Source: Taibaiella sp.
Lineage (GTDB): Bacteria > Bacteroidota > Bacteroidia > Chitinophagales > Chitinophagaceae
DNA length: 6,407 bases
Assembly (NCBI GenBank): GCA_019454705.1
Contig: JACFNS010000149.1
Span: forward strand, 1-6,407
Reading direction: 5' to 3'
Position numbers and translations under genes: made by a program. Position 1 is the stretch's first letter. The number at the start of each line of letters is the position of its first letter. The notes beneath the pieces were generated by a model that saw nothing but the letters and a program-made list of their open reading frames with translations, was not told where the DNA came from and did no database searches. This document shows, one piece after another, positions 1 through 5,404 of the stretch.

Positions 1-131
1 TAACAAATAATTTTAAGATGGAATATGGGCAAAAATAGGCTTCATTCATGTAGCGACAAAAAAGTATTTGCTTATAGGGGCTTAATAATCCTTAAAACAA
101 GATATGCAGCAACATATAAGTTAACCTTACA
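1..131. other. Non-coding region downstream of zapA
   Basis: This AT-rich stretch follows the zapA stop codon and holds no credible coding sequence. Read leftward it contains a weak hairpin (102-117, ATATG/CATAT around a six-base loop) and then a good Bacteroidota-type promoter (30-60), so a separate transcript probably starts near position 20-25 and leaves the window. In many Bacteroidota, as I recall, zapA is followed on the same strand by 6S RNA (ssrS) and then rny (RNase Y). That would fit a strong promoter here, but too little of any RNA is inside the window to confirm it. Confidence 0.5.
30..60 (-). promoter_or_regulatory. Bacteroidota-type promoter reading out of the left edge
   Basis: On the minus strand, TTTG (57-60) is followed after exactly 19 nt by TATTTTTG (30-37). 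This matches the known Bacteroidota sigma-ABfr consensus TTTG / TAnnTTTG, whose spacing is about 19-21 nt. Transcription would start roughly 5-8 nt further on, near position 22-25. Nothing coding starts inside the window, so the target lies to the left. A 6S RNA or rny is my guess from usual gene order. Confidence 0.6.
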
Positions 132-428
132 TCATTTACTCATCGCCTCATCAATCTTATTAGCCATTTCAGAAAGTTCCTGTTGCAGCAGTGGATGGTT
201 GAACGTAGAAATAGCACCATCGGCAGCGTAAGAAAGGAGGCACATGGCCACAAAATCCTGGTCATCCTTACCGGCATACTGGGTACGCAGTTCTGTTATT
301 TTGGCATCAGCCTGTTTCACTGCTTTGCGTACCGCTTCTTCCTCGCCGGGAGTAATGCGTATGCGATAGCTGCGCCCAGCCAGCCACACATTTATCGGTA
401 TCAGTTCTTCATCTGCCATAGTGAGCAT
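132..428 (-). CDS. zapA: Cell division protein ZapA
   Basis: ZapA is a small cytoplasmic protein that binds FtsZ and bundles its filaments at the division site. The 98-aa product has the family layout: a short N-terminal beta region (IPINVWLAGRSYRIRI, about residues 10-25) with the typical G-x-x-Y, then one long helix (about 28-95) containing the stretch KDDQDFVAMCLLSYA, which in the family forms the dimer/tetramer coiled coil. Length is normal. Two starts are possible: ATG at 428, one base after the lspA stop, or ATG at 419, giving MADEEL. Neither has a Shine-Dalgarno sequence. The 419 start gives a more usual N-terminus, but the 428 start suits translational coupling. It is probably cotranscribed with lspA. 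Confidence 0.88.
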   Translation of the reverse strand: MLTMADEELIPINVWLAGRSYRIRITPGEEEAVRKAVKQADAKITELRTQYAGKDDQDFVAMCLLSYAADGAISTFNHPLLQQELSEMANKIDEAMSK

Positions 429-429
429 T

Positions 430-1068
430 TTATTTAGTAGCTACTGCATTACTATCAATATCTCCCGGTTTCTGCATGAACTTTTTCTGAAACAACAGTA
501 AGGTTATTACCCCACATGAAATAGCGGCATCGGCAATATTGAATACAGGCTCGAAGAATGCGAAAGGCTTGCCACCCCAGAATGGCACCCAATCAGGAAG
601 TGTTGTATCTATCAGCGGGAAGTACAGCATATCTACTACCCTGCCGTGAAACAACTTACCATAACCTTCTCCAAAAGGCACCAGTTTTGCAATATGAAAA
701 CTGCTTTCAGTAAATATCATCCCGTAGAATATACTGTCAATGAGGTTGCCCAGTGCACCCGCTAAAATCAAAGAACCGCATATTAACATGCCGGTATGAT
801 ATTTTTTATCAACCAGGCGCCGGAGCAGAAAGAAACCAAAGACAACCGCTACAAGCCGGAAAAGAGTAAGGATAAGCTTGCCGGTGGCCGCGTCGCTGAG
901 GCGCATACCAAATGCCATACCCTCGTTCTCGATAAAGTGCAGCCTGAACCAACTGCCCAGTACATTTATCTCTTCACCGTAATAGAAGTTGGTTTTTATA
1001 TAAAATTTGCTGAACTGGTCGGCAATGATGACGAGCAGTACTATTAATATGGCATGACGGTATCTCAC
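430..1068 (-). CDS. lspA: Lipoprotein signal peptidase (signal peptidase II)
   Basis: LspA is the inner-membrane aspartyl protease that removes the signal peptide of prolipoproteins just before the lipid-modified cysteine. The 212-aa product has hydrophobic segments at about residues 5-17, 66-84, 93-110 and 182-193. Family motifs visible are ADQ (16-18), ENEGMAFG (47-54), GNLID (107-111), GRVVD (142-146) and FNIAD (176-180). D146 and D180 are the expected catalytic pair. Compared with E. coli LspA there are about 26 extra residues between GNLID and VVD, and about 16 more between the two catalytic aspartates, as I recall from other Bacteroidota LspA proteins. It ends one base before the zapA ATG, so the two form an operon. 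A receptor terminator lies just upstream, so lspA needs its own promoter (see 1095-1102). Confidence 0.95.
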   Translation of the reverse strand: MRYRHAILIVLLVIIADQFSKFYIKTNFYYGEEINVLGSWFRLHFIENEGMAFGMRLSDAATGKLILTLFRLVAVVFGFFLLRRLVDKKYHTGMLICGSLILAGALGNLIDSIFYGMIFTESSFHIAKLVPFGEGYGKLFHGRVVDMLYFPLIDTTLPDWVPFWGGKPFAFFEPVFNIADAAISCGVITLLLFQKKFMQKPGDIDSNAVATK

Positions 1069-1094
1069 TACAAAATTTTATGATGTGTCAGCGG

Positions 1095-1102
1095 CAAAGA
1101 TA
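1095..1102 (-). promoter_or_regulatory. Candidate -7 element of the lspA-zapA operon
   Basis: TATCTTTG on the minus strand matches the Bacteroidota -7 consensus TAnnTTTG. It lies 27 nt before the lspA start and downstream of the receptor's terminator, where a promoter is required. No clear TTTG or TTG is present 19-21 nt upstream, so the -33 half is weak. It would give a leader of about 20 nt. Confidence 0.45.
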
Positions 1103-1148
1103 ATGCCTGCAATGGTTAATAGTACGTATTAGCTGTTAGTGTATAGTG

Positions 1149-1175
1149 AAAAAGCGGGGGCGATTTTACCCCCGC
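1149..1175 (-). terminator. Rho-independent terminator of the TonB receptor gene
   Basis: Read on the minus strand, a perfect 7-bp stem GCGGGGG / CCCCCGC (1169-1175 with 1154-1160) closes an 8-nt loop and runs directly into TTTTT (1149-1153). It begins 25 nt after the receptor stop codon. There is no T-run on the plus-strand side, so it works leftward only. It separates the receptor unit from lspA-zapA. Confidence 0.88.
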
Positions 1176-1199
1176 CCGGATATAATCCACAATAATATA

Positions 1200-3413
1200 T
1201 CAGAATGTGCCCCTTAAAGTCAACACCAGGTTGCGCCCGGGCGCGCTTACACCCGATGCAAATACACGGTAGTTCTGATCCATGATATTCTCAAGCGCTA
1301 CCTGTATGCCCAGGTTTTCGTTGAAACGATAACCGGTACGCAGGTTGAGCGTGTACCATGCTGGCATGCCCAGCGGGGTGGCATAGTTCAGGTTATCTTC
1401 GCCTGAAGGGCTGTAATCAGCCAACCTTTTCCATCCGTTGTACATAACATATACTTCTCCCTCAAAACGTTTCTGCTTATATGCCAGGCTGGTTTTGCCA
1501 AACATTGGCGGGATATGGTCAAGCGGAACTTCAGTACCATTTTGCTGGTACCTGCCGTAAGTATAGTTGAGCGAACTATAGAAGGTAACGCGCGGCAATA
1601 GTTTTAATGTGATTGCTGCATTGAAGCCATAGAGATATGCTTTCGCCTTGTTCTGGTTAGCAACAACCTGTGTGAGTTTACCATCATACATGACGCTGTC
1701 CTCTCCATTGAGCGAAAAAGCAGAAGTAACTATAGCATTGCGGAACCATGTGTAAAAACCGTTCGCCTCCATCCTGATGTGTTCGCCATCGGTATAGCTG
1801 ATGCCCAGGTCGGCATTGTAGGTATATTCAGGGCCCAGGTCAGGGTTAGGCACTACCAGTATTTGCCCGCCAACAGATTCAAATACTTTGCCTAAATCGT
1901 CAATATTGGGTGAGCGGAAACCCGTAGCGCCTGTTGCAGTAAACCGCCAACGCTCAGTGGGCATATACACCAATCCAAGGTTACCGCTCAATGCTGTGTT
2001 ACGCTGAGATGCCTCCCTGTACGGGAAGGGGAAGAAGGCCGTATCATTGAATGTTGCTGACTGCGACGTGTAATTTACCCTGACACCATCATTCAGAATC
2101 AATTTATCTGGTATCAGTTTCCACAGATGCTGGGCATACACAGCACCATAGTACATGCTGCTGCCCCCACCGGGATAGCGCGTGTCAAGTGTTGATGTCG
2201 CACCTGTGAGTAGATTTTCGCCGAAAGCACTTGAACGCAGGTTATTGTACTGCCCATCTGTACCAATCGTTACTTCGTGGCGGTTCATCATTTTGCGCAA
2301 GTCAATGTTGTAACCAATGATATCCAGCTTTTCCTGCCGGTTTTGCCGTACATCATCATACAATGCCCGCTGATGCCGGCTTTCTTTAATATGCTGGTAA
2401 TTAACCCCTGCTTTTATTTCATTAATAAAGCCCGGCAACTGTAGTGCTTCCAACTGGTATGACCCCAGCATACGCTCCTGTGGTCCATAGTACCATTCTG
2501 CAAAGCGCAATTGCCCGTTGCGGTAATCCGTCAGCCTGTCGTACCTCGGCACATCGCTGCTTGTTGAGTATTGCAGGTTGAGTGTATGAGCTACTTTTTC
2601 ACTTTGTTGAAACAGGAATTTCTGCAACAAATCTACCTGGCTGTAGCCTGTATATTTCTGTACATTGGGGTCAGGATTGGTAAATACCCTGTCGCTATCA
2701 CCTACACGTTCCACATACTGGTTGCGGATACCGAGTGCCGGGTAAAAGGGATTACGCAAATTACCCTGCCGGGTATCGCCAAACTTGCTGAATGTAGCGG
2801 AAGTAAGCGAAGCGAACCTTCGCCAGCCCAGGTTGAAATCCACATGCCCAGTACCCTCGCCATTGGCAGAGCTGTAGCGTGTCATCATGTTAGCTTGCAC
2901 ATCCATCCCTTTCCATTCTGCCAGTTGTGGCTTTTTGGTGCTGAACACTACCACACCGCCCAATGCATCGCTGCCATACAATGTGGATGAAGGGCCATAG
3001 AGCACTTCGACCCGGTCCAGCATGTTGTTGTCTATCGTAATTACATTCTGCAAATGCCCGCCACGATCTATAGCGTTGTTCATACGTACGCCATCTATTA
3101 TCAGCAGTACCCTATTGGCCTCAAAGCCACGAACTACCGGGCTACCACCGCCCGCCTGGCTGCGTTGTACAAACACGTTGCCGGTTTGCTCCAGCATAGT
3201 TGCCGACGTTTGCGGTGCAGACCATTCTATTTCCTTCTGCGAAATACTCTCTATTTTTTGCGCGACGTTTTTTTTGCGCTCTTTAAACTTACTGGCTGAA
3301 ATCACAATTTCGTCCAGCGACAAATTATGTATCTGTGTTGTATCGTTATCTTGTGCATAGGTGGCAGCAGCCAGTAATGCACAGTACAGCGTCAACAATA
3401 TTTTATGTTGCAT
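1200..3413 (-). CDS. TonB-dependent outer-membrane receptor, heme/metal type
   Basis: This is a 737-aa outer-membrane beta-barrel transporter that uses TonB/ExbBD energy to import a ligand too large or scarce for porins. Residues 1-20 form a signal peptide (cleavage after TYA). A TonB-box-like LDEIVISASK (33-42) follows directly, with no carboxypeptidase-like N-terminal extension, so it is not SusC-like. The plug spans about 45-160 and includes VRGFEANRVLLIIDGVRMNN (94-113) and YGPSSTLYGSDALGG (139-153). The barrel contains FRSP (499-502) and NPDL (523-526), recalling the FRAP/NPNL boxes of heme/hemoglobin receptors, but no histidine lies between them. The C-terminus ends in LTLRGTF, with the terminal aromatic residue usual for barrel insertion. 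The gene follows the small His-rich gene by 51 nt and is closed by a strong terminator. Heme or an iron/copper chelate is the likely substrate class, inferred only. No symbol is justified. Confidence 0.9.
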   Translation of the reverse strand: MQHKILLTLYCALLAAATYAQDNDTTQIHNLSLDEIVISASKFKERKKNVAQKIESISQKEIEWSAPQTSATMLEQTGNVFVQRSQAGGGSPVVRGFEANRVLLIIDGVRMNNAIDRGGHLQNVITIDNNMLDRVEVLYGPSSTLYGSDALGGVVVFSTKKPQLAEWKGMDVQANMMTRYSSANGEGTGHVDFNLGWRRFASLTSATFSKFGDTRQGNLRNPFYPALGIRNQYVERVGDSDRVFTNPDPNVQKYTGYSQVDLLQKFLFQQSEKVAHTLNLQYSTSSDVPRYDRLTDYRNGQLRFAEWYYGPQERMLGSYQLEALQLPGFINEIKAGVNYQHIKESRHQRALYDDVRQNRQEKLDIIGYNIDLRKMMNRHEVTIGTDGQYNNLRSSAFGENLLTGATSTLDTRYPGGGSSMYYGAVYAQHLWKLIPDKLILNDGVRVNYTSQSATFNDTAFFPFPYREASQRNTALSGNLGLVYMPTERWRFTATGATGFRSPNIDDLGKVFESVGGQILVVPNPDLGPEYTYNADLGISYTDGEHIRMEANGFYTWFRNAIVTSAFSLNGEDSVMYDGKLTQVVANQNKAKAYLYGFNAAITLKLLPRVTFYSSLNYTYGRYQQNGTEVPLDHIPPMFGKTSLAYKQKRFEGEVYVMYNGWKRLADYSPSGEDNLNYATPLGMPAWYTLNLRTGYRFNENLGIQVALENIMDQNYRVFASGVSAPGRNLVLTLRGTF

Positions 3414-3464
3414 ATATATTGAATGAATAAATAAAAAATGAAACAGCTGATGTAATATAGCCCT

Positions 3465-3983
3465 CTATGTTATTATCACATCAGGCGGACTGTGCAATGG
3501 CGGTATGGCAACCGAATTATGAAATTGATTGGCCCATTGACAGGCATGCGCTAAAGATGTCAATATGTATATATGCTCAGTGGCTCTTCCATCCGGCAAT
3601 ATAGCTAAGAATGTATGCCAATGTTTATTGGTTTGTTTGGCGGGTGGGTTATCATCATCAAATAACTTGCCGAGATATTTATACAGGTGGTGCTCAAAAT
3701 CATCATAATGGCCAATAAGAACTGTAATTCTGTTGCCGACAACCTGTTTCTTAATATCAAACATTCGCCCTTCGTACCTTATCTCGTCTTTTTTTATCCA
3801 AACCAGTTTATTGGCATCGTTGAATACCTCCTTGGCCAACACTAATGTATCCCTGAAAGTTCTTTCTTTCTTGATATGATGGACATAGTTGTAACAGGCC
3901 TGCCGCGCTATGCTCCACAACACATGGCCAGACACAGACCACAGCAATACAATAGACACAGTTAAGACTATCAGCCTCGTCAT
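3465..3983 (-). CDS. Small His-rich membrane-anchored protein paired with the TonB receptor
   Basis: This 172-aa protein belongs to no family I can name. Residues 3-24 form a hydrophobic N-terminal segment (signal peptide or anchor), leaving about 145 soluble residues in the periplasm or outside. It has 12 histidines (20, 35, 36, 92, 98, 99, 121, 123, 137, 146, 155, 164), including HH and HWH groups, and two cysteines (30, 148). The motif DEIRYEGRMFDI (66-77) and a proline-rich end (LHSPP, 163-167) resemble small hypothetical proteins that I recall next to TonB receptors in Bacteroidota. The frame stays open upstream to an ATG at 4040, but that extension would be encoded by the terminator hairpin at 4012-4039, so the ATG at 3983, directly before the hydrophobic segment, is chosen. 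It is probably cotranscribed with the receptor. A role in ligand or metal handling is inference. Confidence 0.72.
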   Translation of the reverse strand: MTRLIVLTVSIVLLWSVSGHVLWSIARQACYNYVHHIKKERTFRDTLVLAKEVFNDANKLVWIKKDEIRYEGRMFDIKKQVVGNRITVLIGHYDDFEHHLYKYLGKLFDDDNPPAKQTNKHWHTFLAILPDGRATEHIYILTSLAHACQWANQFHNSVAIPPLHSPPDVIIT

Positions 3984-4011
3984 TGTATTTCTATATATAC
4001 CACCTGTTTTC

Positions 4012-4039
4012 AAAAAAAATGCCTTGCGTATGCAAGGCA
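4012..4039 (-). terminator. Rho-independent terminator of the omp28-family gene
   Basis: On the minus strand a perfect 8-bp stem TGCCTTGC / GCAAGGCA (4032-4039 with 4020-4027) with a 4-nt loop is followed by eight T (4012-4019). It starts 31 nt after the stop codon at 4071-4073. It lies upstream of the chosen start of the small His-rich gene and shows that the longer reading frame there is not the real one. Confidence 0.92.
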
Positions 4040-4070
4040 CAATTTACAATGTATCTTAAATAATATATAA

Positions 4071-4924
4071 CTATTCTATGAGTTTGGCCTGCTGCGCATT
4101 TACCACCGTACGGTCAGTGGCATCGTCATTGGTTACAAATGCCACAATTTCGCAGTGTTCTGCATGCCAGTCTGCCTTAATAGGCACTTTAAATGTTTTT
4201 TCATAAACACGGCCCGGCACTTTGGGGTCAACTTTTGCGGGAATCTGGAAACCCGAAATCGTAGTGATAATATCACGCAACACATACTCGTGCACATAAT
4301 TATTTTCAATACCGGTCAGATTTTTCTGTACATCAATAATACTATCCTCCAGTACTGCAACGGTGAGACTTTGCTTCATGGAAACATTATCTGTATATGC
4401 CAGCTTTACTTTTATTGTAGCCTCGCGTGTTGCTTCATCAAACGTATTGGTAATATGGATATTGACGGGCGAAGTAACCGCCGCACGGGCGTCTGATGCA
4501 CCGCCCCATTTGAGCCTGTCCAGCAAAAGCTTACCATTGAATTCTGCACGGTCGAATGTAGCTTCCGGCAACCCACCTAATCCGCCAAACAAAGAATTGG
4601 CTACTTCGGTTGCATCTTCAGTACGGAAATCATATTTCGATTTATGATCCGGATCTTTTACCGGGTCGGCCTGGGCATAGTTAAATATATGATACCCGAT
4701 AATCACCAGGTTGCCGTTGAGTTTTGTTTTAATAGCACGCATGGCAGCATGGCCGTTGGGGCAAATTCTTCGGCAAGCATTTTGCGTGCTGTGGGGGCTT
4801 CGGGTGTTTCGGTGTATGTGGAGTCATCTCCTGAAGGGCCAAAATCAATAGTAGGGCCTACTTCTTTACAAGACTGAAACCATACGAGCCCGCCCAATGC
4901 GATATAAAAAGATAGTTTTTTCAT
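4071..4924 (-). pseudogene. Omp28-family lipoprotein gene, frameshifted
   Basis: Members of the Omp28-related family are Bacteroidota outer-membrane lipoproteins with a thioredoxin-like start and a beta-rich C-terminal domain; their function is poorly known. Here the ATG at 4924 opens a lipoprotein signal peptide (LVWFQSC, lipid-modified Cys19, then K-E), a short acidic linker and KMLAEEF (to residue 54, about 4763). That frame then runs into unrelated residues and stops at 4703. Homology resumes in another frame from about 4763: CPNGHAAMRAIKTKLNGNLV, on to the family-type end EIVAFVTNDD...KLIE at 4071. The expected sequence is roughly EEFTGxxCxxCPNGHA, so about 7 residues including the first cysteine are missing, equivalent to a loss of about 22 nt. 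Joined, the product would be about 284 aa, normal for the family. A real lesion or an assembly error are both possible. The ATG at 4742 would yield a product with no signal peptide. Confidence 0.8.
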
Positions 4925-5023
4925 ATTTATATTATAAAAACAGCTTGTGAATTTACGGATTTTGCATGAAAAATAAGTAATCCTCTCATTTAGGTTAACT
5001 TTGTTCCTGTAAAAAGAATTGTC
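4925..5023. promoter_or_regulatory. Divergent intergenic region, omp28-family / rbfA
   Basis: These 99 AT-rich bases separate two genes transcribed away from each other, so they must carry both promoters. Rightward, TAACTTTG (4996-5003) fits TAnnTTTG. Leftward, the best element is TATTTTTC (4968-4975 on the minus strand), one base off consensus. No clear operator or inverted repeat was seen. Confidence 0.6.
4996..5003 (+). promoter_or_regulatory. Candidate -7 element for rbfA and the LolE-like permease
   Basis: TAACTTTG matches the Bacteroidota -7 consensus TAnnTTTG and lies 20 nt before the rbfA ATG, giving a leader of about 12-15 nt. The nearest upstream TTTG (4961-4964) is 31 nt away, too far for a normal -33 box, so the upstream half is not supported. 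Confidence 0.45.
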
Positions 5024-5404
5024 ATGGAAGAAAGTAAAAGGCAGAAACAGGTAGGACAACTGGTGATGGAAGAGATGAGCGACATCTTTCAACGGGAAGG
5101 CATAAACGTTATAAAGGGCGGGATGGTGTCTATATCGAAGGTATCGGTAACCCCCGACCTGCTGGAAGCACGCGTGTACCTGAGCCTGTATAAAATAGAA
5201 AAGCCTGAAGAACTGATGAAGGAGATAGAAAGCAGGACAGGCGAATGGCGCAACCAACTGGGCAGGCGGGTAAGGCACCAACTGAGGCGCGTGCCGGAAC
5301 TCCAGTTCTTCCTGGACGATACCCTGGACCATGTATTTAAGATGGAGGAATTGTTCAAGTCGATAAAAACTGAGCCCAAACCCGGCGAAGAAAGCGGACA
5401 ATAA
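5024..5404 (+). CDS. rbfA: Ribosome-binding factor A
   Basis: RbfA is a cytoplasmic factor that binds the maturing 30S subunit near the 5' end of 16S rRNA. It assists late processing and is needed for growth in the cold. The 126-aa product has the one-domain KH-like layout: an N-terminal helix (RQKQVGQLVMEEMSDIFQRE, 6-25), the strand ISKVSVTPDLLEARVYLSLY (37-56), and the conserved C-terminal LRRVPELQFFLDDTLD (87-102). The last 15 or so residues are a charged tail (KTEPKPGEESGQ). Length is normal. There is no Shine-Dalgarno sequence before the ATG, as is common in this phylum. Its TAA overlaps the ATG of the permease gene by one base, so the two are translationally coupled. Confidence 0.93.
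   Translation: MEESKRQKQVGQLVMEEMSDIFQREGINVIKGGMVSISKVSVTPDLLEARVYLSLYKIEKPEELMKEIESRTGEWRNQLGRRVRHQLRRVPELQFFLDDTLDHVFKMEELFKSIKTEPKPGEESGQ

Noticed and set aside
102..117. Hairpin after zapA as an intrinsic terminator
   Set aside because: The stem is only 5 bp of mostly A-T pairs and is followed by CTTGTTTT rather than a clean T-run, far weaker than the two terminators elsewhere in the window.
25..437. Plus-strand frames at 25-231 and 183-437
   Set aside because: Both run antisense to zapA or through the AT-rich region next to it, and their translations look like no known protein.
2571..3360. Plus-strand open frames within the receptor gene (2571-2990, 3022-3360, 3054-3299)
   Set aside because: They are shadows of the receptor reading frame, with no recognisable domains or start signals.
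4755..4775. Programmed ribosomal frameshift as the explanation for the split omp28-family gene
   Set aside because: A -1 shift would be needed, but there is no X-XXY-YYZ slippery heptamer or obvious downstream stimulator, and the shifted product would still lack the TGxxC part of the motif.
4155..4877. Plus-strand frames across the omp28-family gene (4155-4496, 4363-4647, 4644-4877)
   Set aside because: They are antisense to a gene with clear family similarity and have no independent support.
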